From Bacteriovoracaceae bacterium (GTDB lineage Bacteria > Bdellovibrionota > Bacteriovoracia > Bacteriovoracales > Bacteriovoracaceae), in NCBI GenBank assembly GCA_013141065.1, contig JABFRR010000011.1:1-64000 (forward strand): a stretch of 64,000 bases of DNA. Direction: 5' to 3'. The notes under the pieces are model-generated. The model ran no database searches. It was not told the DNA's origin and was given only the letters and a program-made list of their open reading frames with translations. This document shows positions 34,290 to 42,120 of this stretch, piece by piece (position 1 is the first letter of the stretch; each line of letters opens with the position of its first letter). The translations under genes and the position numbers were made by a program.

Positions 34290-35914
34290 ATCTTGTCATC
34301 TTTAAGAAAGCAAGCAGTTCTAAAAAATATTTTCCCTTTCCTCTAAAAAGAGTAAAAGTTTAGCTGCTTTTGCCCGCCAAACCTCGCACTTGGTAGTGAC
34401 TCACTTAATTTCACTCTCTAGAAGTTTTTATTCTGTGAACTACTCCATTACCTTAAACAGAATTTCGCCTCAGCTCATTCATTCATCTTTTTGGGCCTCA
34501 TTATAAAATGTGCCATGATAATGTTGGATTTAAAAAGAAGGCGTGCCAGTCAAATAATGGTCATCGTTTATCATTAACGTGACATGAGAATATTTGGCCT
34601 CATCCTTCATCCCTAATTCACCCGAAACAAATCCTATATTTAATTTAACAATCGCTTTCCTGTCATAATGAATAAGAAAGGGAACTGTCTCTAATTCACT
34701 TCCATGTGAAATCAAGTGAACGAGATTCTTTAGCGTTTTTCTGTCCGACAAGTAATCGTAGTCGTTTTCTTTCCTTTAAATACTCCTCGTAATCGTCGTT
34801 GTATGTATCGTTGTTTTTAATAAATTTAATGTCAGTGAAGCAATTTTTCTTGCAAGTGCGACCTTTGCATCTTTAGCAGAAGTTCCTTTCGCTCGAAGTG
34901 CATCGTGATAATCTCGCAATGTTGTTTCAGTTCTCATTGCTGATTCGGCGCACCAATAAAAATATCTCGCAGCTCTCTGCGGCCCGTGAACTCTTTTGTT
35001 TCCATAAATTTTTTCCACCCCTAATTCTTGAATGTGACGAACTAACATGCAGTAGCCCCAGAACTGATGTTTATTTTTAAAGCGCTCTGGTTGGCATACA
35101 ATCGCCGTAATAATATTGGACCTGACAATACTTATTCCTGGTATCGTCATCAGATTCCTAATTGGGCGATATTTTTTTGATTATTTTTAAACCAGTCTAG
35201 ATACTTTATTTTTTCGTTTTCTAAAATTCAATTTGATGAAATAAATTTTCTGAAACAAATCGAGCTGAATCGTTTTAAATTCTGAACATCGCTCTTTATT
35301 TTTGTAGAAGTTATTTTCATCTGTCTTGAGCCCATTAGCTCTAAAGACAGATTTTAATCGATTTTAAATCTAACTATTTCTTGAACGATATCTAGATAGC
35401 CACTCACTGAAGTTCTAAGTTGTGCCCAATGGGAATCGTCATGAAAAACTTCTCTTAAATGACCACATCGAAGTTCATTTGCGAGATGAATTGCATCTCT
35501 GAAATCTGTTTTTGCACCAGGTTTTTGCAACAAAAGTTGGATTGCAAACTAATAAGCGATCTACTTTTTCTCTGAGTATTAAATACAACCATTGCGAAAT
35601 AGTTGACTCTTCGAGTGTGAGAATTCGCTCGCCATTTATTGATTCTAGAACATGCCAAAGGTTCTTTTCAGAGGTGTCGACAGTTTTTCTGAGAACACAT
35701 TCACCAATTTCGTTCAAAACGGCAAAAGTTGATGTTGATGAATGGGCGTCAAGGCCGATAAAATACTTCATAAGCAGCACTCCTTGTGATCAAAATGTTG
35801 TAGTACATACAAACATTTTAATATCCACGCGCTTAATTGCTGGCACGCTAGGTTTTGCCTAGATGAGGCCCAAGTGGATTACGCCCAAAGGCGGTGCTGC
35901 TTTCTTACCTTGTC
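34290..35914 (-). mobile_element. Degenerate IS110-family element (IS1111-like)
   Basis: About 1625 bases inserted into an HTH gene with no target duplication (junction uncertain by one base). Subterminal inverted repeats TAAGAAAGCA (34303-34312) and its complement (35898-35907) lie 7-13 bases inside the ends, as in the IS1111 subgroup. CTTGTC is found at both ends. It carries one frameshifted DEDD transposase on the minus strand and about 400 non-coding bases downstream of it (34290-34695), where IS1111 elements encode their guide RNA. Confidence 0.75.
34696..35780 (-). pseudogene. IS110-family transposase (several frameshifts)
   Basis: The N-terminal DEDD domain begins 'YFIGLDAHSSTSTFAVLNEIG' with 'LEESTISQWLY'. 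A frameshift after NPTFVAK leads to 'KPGAKTDFRDAIHLANELRCG' in the next frame. After further breaks the Transposase_20 domain is 'MTIPGISIVRSNIITAIVC' to 'HGPQRAARYFYWCAESAMRT'. A last shift restores 'NNDTYNDDYEEYLKERKRLR' with the stop at 34696. At least three indels. Confidence 0.85.
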
Positions 35915-36472
35915 AAAAATATTGAACGACTAGAAAATGGCCGTGGGGCCATCTCGGTTGAAAAATTTAAAGAGTTTCAAGAAAAATACGGATTTAGTGA
36001 TTCAGATGTGGAAGACCTTAGATCAGGTAAAATCCAAGCCTCAACAGATGCTAATTCTATCAGAAAAAATAAAACCTCTCATAGTAGAGCAGATAGAAGA
36101 TTTTGTCACAGACGAGTTACTAGGGAGTGCAAGGTTTTAAAAGAGCTAAGGCTTCTTAAAAATATTAATCAATACGAAGCCTCTAAGCTTTGTGGAATAG
36201 GAATTAATACTATTGGATTCATCGAAAATGGGCGTGTTGCCCTCACTGATAAAAAAATACTACACATTGTCCTGACTTATGGATACTCGATGGAATATTT
36301 TAACCAACTCTTAAAACTATCCCTACTTCGTCACGAAATGGTCGAAGAATGCCAAAATATCATTGAAAAGATGGATGAGAACAAGCTAAGAATTATTATG
36401 CCGATAATTCAGAGTATGAAAAGTTAATTTCAGATTAAAGCTTCTGGCCCATAAAGATCTTCAAATTCAATT

Positions 36473-36794
36473 TTAAGAACTTACTTCCAGATACTGTTTA
36501 ACTTCTGTCGCAGTTTTTTTTGCAATTCTTTGGACTCCAATTAATGTCGCTATTATTTTCAATTCTTATTCTAGCTTTTTTAAGTATATTTTTAATGAGG
36601 TTCAGAGGATAAAGAGTGAATCTTTCTTCAGTGGGTACATCAAATGCCAGTGCCATTTCGTTTTCAGCTCTTGTTGCGACGTGTCCAACTTCTAACTCAT
36701 TTCTTGAATCAAGAAATTGTTGAATTAGGTTATGCATATTTTTAATTTTTTTAACGTCTTGATGAAATGGTTCTAGCGCCCAAAGTGTTTTCAT
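36473..36794 (-). pseudogene. Universal-stress-protein-like gene, truncated and frameshifted
   Basis: Begins MKTLWALEPFHQDVKKIKN, the start seen in Bdellovibrio-type universal stress proteins. The open frame ends as SPKNCKKNCDRS. In the adjacent frame the sequence reads 'IIATLIGVQRIAKKTATEVKQ' to a stop at 36473, more plausible as a real C-terminus, so there is an indel around 36550. The total (about 107 residues) is shorter than normal UspA proteins. Family identification is moderate. Confidence 0.5.
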
Positions 36795-37091
36795 ATTGCA
36801 TGCTCCTTGAAATTTTAGTCTGCAAATATTAGACCGATTTTATTTTTGGCAATGCTATTGCTTTAATTAAGCTTGAATGTCTTTAATTTTAATCGTTGGG
36901 GCAAAATAGTCCTAATGCTGAACCTATAGGAATGAAGTTTTAACAATTGATGAAGTTATTGCTTTAAGAAAAATAACCACTGTTGTCACAATAAACTCAA
37001 GACTCAAAAGATTCATTAGTCACAAAACCTAGTCAAACTTATGTTTTGGATCTAATTTAAATTTTATGAACTAAGAAAAAACAATCAAAAC

Positions 37092-37126
37092 GCCGCAAAT
37101 CTTTAAGGTTCTGCGGCAGATTTTTT
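37092..37126 (+). terminator. Stem-loop with T-tract
   Basis: GCCGCA (37092-37097) pairs with TGCGGC (37112-37117), followed by AGATTTTTT. No intact gene precedes it (36795-37091 has no gene I can support, apart from a short frame with DEVIALRKI). Likely the terminator of a lost gene. Confidence 0.55.
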
Positions 37127-37141
37127 ATATATGTGGAATAA

Positions 37142-37660
37142 GATCTAAGAAAAAATATATCTGACAATCTTAAAAAAGGAGACAATGATCTTTACAGCAG
37201 TATCCGCTTAACTTTTAGCAAAATAGTATCTGAAGTACTAGGTCAGCCAGGAATTATCTCTATGGGGGTTAATACGGCTGGAAATGTATATTTTGAAGCA
37301 AATATTCAAGACCCTCATAAATTAGAAATAACTGAACAAGGAAAAGGTACAACGTATAAAAAAATACTTTGTGCAGCCTTTGACTTGGCTATTATTATAA
37401 ATTATTCAAAAAAATCTTATTTTCGATTTGTTTACCATGATGGTGTTTTCGAAGGTCTAGACAATCGCATGAAAGCAAGATTTTATGATTGCATCAAGAG
37501 ATTAACAATAGAAAATAACATTCAATACATCTTTACTGCAATTCAGGACGATCTTATCCGAGATAAAAGCGGAAAAATTGTAGACCATCCTGAATTACAT
37601 TTTGCCTTAAAGCTTAATGACGAAGGACCTGAAGGTAAATTATTTCTGATGGACTATTAG
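37142..37660 (+). pseudogene. C-terminal remnant of a DUF2326 (ABC-3C-type) protein
   Basis: The frame is open from 37142 (stop at 37139-37141). It contains 'RLTFSKIVSEVLGQPGIISM', then 'GKGTTYKKILCAAFDLAIII' and 'SYFRFVYHDGVFEGLDNRMK', a clear DUF2326 C-terminal domain. Normally this domain ends a protein of more than 500 residues with an SMC/Rad50-like ATPase, often part of ABC-three-component anti-phage systems. The ATPase part is missing; an internal ATG at 37262 could still start a 132-residue product. Confidence 0.75.
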
Positions 37661-37775
37661 GGGGAATAATCTGTGGTGTATTAATCTTTGTAAGTCGGCT
37701 CTATCACCTTAAGAAGTATTCATTTAAAAAATATAGACAAAAAGATCAAAACGCTCAGTTTGGCATAAATTTCCC

Positions 37776-37937
37776 AGAACTACCTGAGGCATATGTAGTG
37801 CTTATTAAAAATGTTATTATCAACAATTTACGAGTGAAACTCTGCCTTTCGTGCCTTTTATATTTTCATTATTCTTCATTCGATTTCATTGTTTTTCATC
37901 AAAAGGCCCTATTTGGCTGGCTTAAGCTGGCTCATCC
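37776..37937. repeat. Diverged second copy of the window-edge sequence
   Basis: GAACTACCTGAG at about 37776, CATTCGATTTCATT at 37877 and GGCTGGCTTAAGCTGG at 37914 follow the same order and nearly the same spacing as GAACTACCTGAG (78), CATTCGATTT repeats (171-223) and GGCCGGCATAAGCTAG (239-252). The 37661-38006 gap otherwise contains only a Zur-type box. Confidence 0.5.
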
Positions 37938-37940
37938 ATT

Positions 37941-37957
37941 ATGCAAGTCACTTGCAT
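37941..37957. promoter_or_regulatory. Zur-type box upstream of the ZrgA-like gene
   Basis: ATGCAAGTCACTTGCAT, a perfect 17-bp palindrome 50 bases before the DUF2796 gene start. Same family as the boxes at 38655, 40575, 42059, 46246, 49462, 56680, 56704 and 61051. Confidence 0.8.
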
Positions 37958-38006
37958 TTGTGAGAATTTAATATAAATTATATAAAACCTCAAAACAAGG
38001 ACATTT

Positions 38007-38561
38007 ATGAAAACTGCCTCTATGATTGCACTCGTTTCTCTTTTAATTTCATCTAATAGTTTTTCCAATGAACACGGGCACAGCCTAGGCTCTCACGAGC
38101 ATGGCTCAATCCAAGTTGGTATTGCCATCGAAGGAAGTTCAGCAGAAATCGATATTGATGGACCAGCTGAATCTTTTTTAGGATTTGAATATGCTCCTAA
38201 GACATCAAAAGAGAAAAAAATATTTAAAGATTTCCAAACGAAGTGGACACAAAACCTTGAATCAATGATTGCTTTTGATAAACAATTAAATTGTAAAGTA
38301 ACAGAAGCCAGCTTTGAGCAAGAAGTAGAAAAAGAAGAAGTTGAATCTAAAACAAAGGCAAACGAAAAAAAAGAATCTGGAGTACATAGCGATATTGAAG
38401 CAAAAGCAAAGATCACTTGTGCTAAAAATATTTCTGGTAGTATGTTAACGATTTCGCTAAAGAAAGTTTTTAAGAACATTAAAAAATTAACAGTGGAAGT
38501 TGTTGGTGCAGATACTAAAAAAGTAGAAATTACTCAGGCCGTTCAATCATTTAAAATTTAG
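38007..38561 (+). CDS. DUF2796 (ZrgA-like) periplasmic zinc protein
   Basis: 184 residues, signal peptide (about 1-20). The mature start is His-rich (NEHGHSLGSHEHGS), followed by 'IQVGIAIEGSSAEIDIDGPA' and 'LGFEYAPKTSKEKKI', diagnostic of DUF2796, to which the zinc-regulated uptake protein ZrgA belongs. A charged Glu/Lys linker (about 106-130) lies in the middle; two cysteines flank it. A perfect Zur-type box precedes it. Periplasmic zinc capture for ZnuABC is the likely role. Confidence 0.85.
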   Translation: MKTASMIALVSLLISSNSFSNEHGHSLGSHEHGSIQVGIAIEGSSAEIDIDGPAESFLGFEYAPKTSKEKKIFKDFQTKWTQNLESMIAFDKQLNCKVTEASFEQEVEKEEVESKTKANEKKESGVHSDIEAKAKITCAKNISGSMLTISLKKVFKNIKKLTVEVVGADTKKVEITQAVQSFKI

Positions 38562-38580
38562 TTTACTTTGTCCCTAATAA

Positions 38581-38619
38581 ACTTTTCCGTAACGCAATTA
38601 AGGCGCGTTACGGAAAAGT
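38581..38619. terminator. Terminator hairpin after the ZrgA-like gene
   Basis: ACTTTTCCGTAACGC (38581-38595) and its perfect complement (38605-38619) give a 15-bp stem with a 9-base loop, starting 20 bases after the stop. There is no long T-tract, but A/T-rich outer pairs act similarly. Confidence 0.7.
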
Positions 38620-38654
38620 CTAGCCTATATTTATAAATGCAAGCCATTGACATT

Positions 38655-38671
38655 TTGCAAGTGGCTTGCAA
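38655..38671. promoter_or_regulatory. Zur-type box abutting the first COG0523 gene
   Basis: TTGCAAGTGGCTTGCAA, arms of 7 with a 3-base centre. It ends two bases before ATG 38674 and overlaps the place of a ribosome site. A -10-like TATATTTATAAA lies upstream at about 38627-38637. Confidence 0.8.
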
Positions 38672-38673
38672 AT

Positions 38674-39915
38674 ATGAAGACTATGAAAAATGCAATAGAG
38701 TCGCAAACAAAACTACCTGTAACCGTACTTTCTGGCTTCCTAGGAGCCGGAAAAACAACCCTTCTTAATCATATTTTAAGTGTGGATCATGGATTAAAGA
38801 TTGCTGTCATCGTCAATGACATGAGTGAAGTAAATATTGATGCTGGAATCATAAGAACAGAAGAAAAACTTGTAGAAATGAGTAATGGCTGTATTTGCTG
38901 TACCCTCAGAGAAGATCTTTTAGTTGAAATCAAAAAACTTGCTGAAGAAAAAAAGTTTGATTACTTGGTCATTGAATCCACAGGTATTTCAGAGCCAATA
39001 CCTGTGGCCGAAACATTCACCTTTGAAGACGAATCAGGAATTTCCCTGAATCAATTCGCAAGGCTTGATACAATGGTTACCGTTGTCGATGGATTTAATT
39101 TTTATAAAGACTATATGGAAGCTATCGACCTAAAAGAAAAGCAAATGGAAGTTGGCCCGGAAGATGAAAGAACAATCACTGACTTACTTATTTCTCAAAT
39201 TGAGTTCGCTGACATTTTAATCATGAATAAAATGGATTTAGTGACAAATGAAGAAAAATTAAGACTGACAGGAATACTAAAAAAATTAAATCCAAATGCA
39301 AAAATCATTGAATCGAAGAAATCAGTCATTGATGTTGGAGAAATTTTAAATACAAACCGTTTCAATTTTGAAACCGCAATGAACAATCCTGGCTGGATGC
39401 AAGAACTTCGTGGACATGAAACAAAAGAAACAGAAGAATATGGAATCTCTAGCTTTGTTTACAGAGAAAGACGCCCTTTCCACCCAGAACGTTTGTGGGA
39501 AGTCTTAACAACTTTACCTGAGGAAATCGTACGCTCTAAAGGATTTTTTTGGGTTGCAAGTAAACCTATGTCCGTTGGACTTTGGTCTCAGGCCGGAAGA
39601 ACTAGTACTTTAGAGGCCCGTGGGCAATGGCTTGCTTCGATGGAAGTTACTGACTGGGAACTGGATGCTGAAGAACTCACAGAAGTTAAGAGGAATTGGC
39701 ACAAAGACTTTGGTGACAGAGTTCAAGAAATTGTATTTATCGGACAAAAATTAATTAAATCCAATATAAAAGAAATAATGGATGAGCGTTTAAACTCTGC
39801 ACTTTTAACTGATAAAGAAATTTTACTGGGCAAAGAATACTGGAATAAAAACTTTCAAGACGCCACCATTAATCAATACCTAGAAATCGACTTATCTCCT
39901 GAGGAAAAAATGTAA
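38674..39915 (+). CDS. COG0523 GTPase, long (410-residue) subtype, copy 1
   Basis: 413 residues from ATG 38674; ATG 38683 is an alternative because the Zur box leaves no room for a ribosome site. P-loop GFLGAGKTT, metal motif GCICC (CxCC) in '[16 protein letters not shown]', ESTGISEP and NKMDLV, then a CobW C-terminal domain. COG0523 proteins are GTP-dependent metallochaperones delivering zinc (or other metals) to client enzymes under limitation. Very similar in opening and core to the genes at 43090 and 53030. Followed without a gap by DUF1826. Confidence 0.9.
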   Translation: MKTMKNAIESQTKLPVTVLSGFLGAGKTTLLNHILSVDHGLKIAVIVNDMSEVNIDAGIIRTEEKLVEMSNGCICCTLREDLLVEIKKLAEEKKFDYLVIESTGISEPIPVAETFTFEDESGISLNQFARLDTMVTVVDGFNFYKDYMEAIDLKEKQMEVGPEDERTITDLLISQIEFADILIMNKMDLVTNEEKLRLTGILKKLNPNAKIIESKKSVIDVGEILNTNRFNFETAMNNPGWMQELRGHETKETEEYGISSFVYRERRPFHPERLWEVLTTLPEEIVRSKGFFWVASKPMSVGLWSQAGRTSTLEARGQWLASMEVTDWELDAEELTEVKRNWHKDFGDRVQEIVFIGQKLIKSNIKEIMDERLNSALLTDKEILLGKEYWNKNFQDATINQYLEIDLSPEEKM

Positions 39916-40550
39916 TGACTGATTCAATTTTTGCCAATGATTTTTCTGATTTATACTCCATTCATCAAAAAGAATTTAACATTGGACTCATGAATATTGA
40001 AGAAATCGAGCCATCTACAATTAAGCCATATCTTGAAGCAAACTTTGATAGACTGCCTTCAATGTTTAAGTGCATTGTCTCAAAAGATGATTTTGAAGAA
40101 TCAATTAAAGAGCTAGATAAACTTTATTATATTCTTGATGACGATAATGAAAAACTCGAACTAATAAACTTTATCAAAACCCTTGTTTCAAACTTTGCCG
40201 ACATTACAGATTCACCTGAAATGGGCGTCAGCCTAGAAAAAGTTACAGGAGATATGTGCCGCTACTTCCACTGTGACATGAACCATCTAAGAATGGTTTA
40301 TCCTCTTCTTGGACCCGGAACTTTGTGGGCGAAAGAAGATAACTTAAGACGTAATTTTCTTGGTAAAGGAAATAATGATGAAGTCATTATAGATCCTAAT
40401 AAAATCTTCCAAGTTCCATCTAAAACAATAACTCTTTTAAAGGGCCAGGGACATCCTACGGCTTTTGGAAAAGCGGTTGTTCATGCATCACCCATCATTT
40501 CCAAAAGCAAAGAGAAGCGAGTCTTACTAAGAATTGAATCTATTTTTTAA
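39915..40550 (+). CDS. DUF1826 protein
   Basis: 211 residues. The signature region 'CRYFHCDMNHLRMVYPLLGPGTLW' (about 115-138) with H119-x-D121 and a late 'AVVHASPI' histidine recall metal-dependent dioxygenase-like folds and identify DUF1826. This family is repeatedly found beside COG0523 genes in Zur regulons. Its start overlaps the COG0523 stop by one base. Activity is not established. Confidence 0.85.
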   Translation: MTDSIFANDFSDLYSIHQKEFNIGLMNIEEIEPSTIKPYLEANFDRLPSMFKCIVSKDDFEESIKELDKLYYILDDDNEKLELINFIKTLVSNFADITDSPEMGVSLEKVTGDMCRYFHCDMNHLRMVYPLLGPGTLWAKEDNLRRNFLGKGNNDEVIIDPNKIFQVPSKTITLLKGQGHPTAFGKAVVHASPIISKSKEKRVLLRIESIF

Positions 40551-40574
40551 TTAAACTAACATAAGCTTACCTTA

Positions 40575-40592
40575 ATGCAACTGAGTTGCAAT
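40575..40592. promoter_or_regulatory. Orphan Zur-type box between convergent genes
   Basis: ATGCAACTGAGTTGCAAT; the core TGCAACT-G-AGTTGCA is perfect. It lies after the DUF1826 stop and faces the 3' end of the zur-like gene, so no protein gene starts downstream of it. GTTGCA with TATATC 16 bases later could form a plus-strand promoter. Confidence 0.75.
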
Positions 40593-40611
40593 TAAGACAA
40601 GTGAGTTATAT

Positions 40612-40698
40612 CCTATCATTAACTTTTAACCGTGGTTTTGTTTCCGTAACAAATTAGGAACGCGGTTGAAGGCAAAAAGGCCTGGCAACGGGCCTTTT
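40612..40698 (+). ncRNA. Candidate Zur-controlled small RNA
   Basis: Downstream of the orphan box and its possible promoter is a sequence able to fold: AACCGTG (about 40628) with CGCGGTT (about 40661), inner GTTTCC with GGAAC. A terminator follows at 40675-40700. No ORF with a ribosome site is present. An RNA of about 85-90 bases is predicted. It is an inference from arrangement; start and strand are unproven. Confidence 0.35.
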
Positions 40699-40700
40699 AC
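40675..40700. terminator. Bidirectional terminator
   Basis: AAAAGGCC (40675-40682) and GGCCTTTT (40691-40698) form a stem with T-tracts on both strands. On the minus strand it follows the zur-like gene (stop at 40711); on the plus strand it ends the region after the orphan box. Confidence 0.75.
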
Positions 40701-40710
40701 ATTTCTAGGG

Positions 40711-41130
40711 CTAGGAACATTTACTGCAAAGACCAAAAAAATCCATTCGATGTGAAAGATTTGTATATCCCACTTTTAAAAGATGGTTTGAAATTTGCGG
40801 TGGAACGCAAAATGGAATCATCTCAATCTTCTTACAGTTAGTGCACATCACATGATGATGGTGATCGTGTTTTTCACACACAATCTCATAACGCATAAAA
40901 CCCTCACCTAAATCAATCGCCCTAATCAGCTCTGTCTCATTAAAAGTTTTAAGGCTTCGAAACAAGGTTGCTCTATCAAAGTCTACGTCTTTGAGCTTAG
41001 TAGAGATCTCTTCAGCAGTTAATGGTGAGTGGTGCCTACCTAGGACGTCAAGAATTGCAAGCCTGAGTGGAGTGACTTTAAGACCATGCTTATGAAGAAG
41101 AATTGAGTGATTATTTTCAGTAGATTTCAT
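40711..41130 (-). CDS. zur: Fur-family regulator, probable Zur
   Basis: 139 residues. Winged helix with 'LKVTPLRLAILDVLGRHHSP' and 'DFDRATLFRSLKTFNE', then a dimerisation domain rich in ligands: 'HDHHHHVMCTNCKKIE' and the C-terminal CSKC, i.e. paired CxxC motifs for structural zinc. Its place inside a cluster of zinc genes with repeated palindromes points to Zur rather than Fur. Represses uptake genes when zinc-loaded. No box in front of its own start was found. Confidence 0.85.
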   Translation of the reverse strand: MKSTENNHSILLHKHGLKVTPLRLAILDVLGRHHSPLTAEEISTKLKDVDFDRATLFRSLKTFNETELIRAIDLGEGFMRYEIVCEKHDHHHHVMCTNCKKIEMIPFCVPPQISNHLLKVGYTNLSHRMDFFGLCSKCS

Positions 41131-41189
41131 TTGGTTAAATTAACAGATTCTTATGCGATAAATCAATATATTTTGATTCAAAATCAGAA

Positions 41190-41231
41190 CCGTACCAAAG
41201 TAACATAGTTATACATGAATCTTTGGTACGG
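41190..41231. terminator. Terminator between the protease and zur genes
   Basis: CCGTACCAAAG (41190-41200) and CTTTGGTACGG (41221-41231) form a perfect 11-bp stem beyond the stop of the trypsin-like gene. T-rich only on the flank. Confidence 0.65.
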
Positions 41232-41239
41232 GTTTTAGA

Positions 41240-42013
41240 TTATTTAGAGAGCGTCTCAAGAATCCAAGGGTGTGCCACTGACACATTTCCATAAATTCCA
41301 TAATACTTGGCCCTAGCGCAACCTTGACCCCAACTAACTACTCCTACGAGTAAAGGTGCCCCATCGCTGGCCACTACTGTAAATGGACCACCACTATCGC
41401 CCTGGCATGAATCTTTTTTACCGTTATCAAAACCTGCTGCTATCATTGAAGCATCTATTTTACCATTATATGAAGTCATTGCATTTGCTCTTTCATAACC
41501 CACAATTGGAACATCTACTTTTCTCAGCATTGAAGAGATACTGCCATTCTCACTTGTAGTTCCCCAACCTAAAACAGTGGCATTTACCCCTTCATCTATC
41601 GCTCCGTTATTAGCTAGTTCTGGATCAACTAGCGCAATTGCTCCTAGACCAGTCGATTTAAAATCAATGTGATTCTTTAATTCAAGCAATGCAAAATCAT
41701 AACTCATTGTTCTCGAATTATTTTTTGGATGTATATAAGATTTTTTCACTTCTAGCTTAATACGCTTTGGTGATTTTAAGTCGACACTACCACCTGTAAT
41801 GGCCTTATTAAAAATAGATTGGCAGTGAGCTGCAGTTAGAATCCATTTTTCGGAAATTATACTACCTGCACATCCACCACCTATACTTACAATGTAATTG
41901 GTTTCAATTATTGCAGGATCAACAAGTTCACCTCCAACAATTTTATCCGTAGCAAAAGAAACGGAGCTAAATGTTAAACTAATTAATAGAGAAGAAAAAA
42001 GAAATCTTTTCAT
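41240..42013 (-). CDS. Secreted trypsin-like serine protease (S1)
   Basis: 257 residues from ATG 42013, chosen because a signal peptide (to about residue 21) follows directly; an upstream frame to 42064 would run into the Zur-type box. Mature start KIVGG, then catalytic LTAAHC, 'YDFALLEL' and 'DSCQGDSGGP': the full His-Asp-Ser triad. Secreted endopeptidase. A box at 42059-42075 puts it under zinc control. Bdellovibrio-like predators make many such proteases. Confidence 0.92.
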   Translation of the reverse strand: MKRFLFSSLLISLTFSSVSFATDKIVGGELVDPAIIETNYIVSIGGGCAGSIISEKWILTAAHCQSIFNKAITGGSVDLKSPKRIKLEVKKSYIHPKNNSRTMSYDFALLELKNHIDFKSTGLGAIALVDPELANNGAIDEGVNATVLGWGTTSENGSISSMLRKVDVPIVGYERANAMTSYNGKIDASMIAAGFDNGKKDSCQGDSGGPFTVVASDGAPLLVGVVSWGQGCARAKYYGIYGNVSVAHPWILETLSK

Positions 42014-42058
42014 AAATACCATCCTTGATATAGAAATTATTCTATGACGGACGTGTAA

Positions 42059-42075
42059 ATGCAACAGAGTTGCAT
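42059..42075. promoter_or_regulatory. Zur-type box upstream of the trypsin-like gene
   Basis: ATGCAACAGAGTTGCAT, perfect arms ATGCAAC/GTTGCAT with centre AGA, 46 bases before the protease start on the minus strand. The gene on its other side ends here, so the protease is the only target. Confidence 0.78.
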
Positions 42076-42120
42076 TTGTGTAATTATTTGTAAGTAAATG
42101 ATGTCAAATTTTAGACAAAT

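Larger units (their letters stand above)
34158..36427 (+). pseudogene. Two-domain HTH (XRE-like) regulator, split by an IS110-type element
   Basis: The 5' part (34158-34289) encodes 'LLKKMRLLKKLTRQQAGLLF' then DFSF; the 3' part (from 35915) continues KNIERLENGRGAIS and a second HTH 'LLKNINQYEASKLC...INTIGFIENGR'. Joined, the first domain becomes GLLFDFSF-KNIERLENGR. Its spacing matches the second domain exactly (14 residues from the conserved helix to the end of ENGR). The gene is therefore a tandem-HTH regulator interrupted by 1.6 kb. Two GCAAGC palindromes lie upstream. Inactive as it stands. Confidence 0.75.

Noticed and set aside
34530-34751. 73-residue minus-strand ORF
   Set aside because: It overlaps, in another frame, the restored C-terminus of the IS110 transposase (to 34696); no ribosome site or family.
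37661-37940. Possible membrane-protein ORF (frame with GGIICGVLIFVSRLYHLKKY)
   Set aside because: No start codon or ribosome site in frame; stops just upstream.
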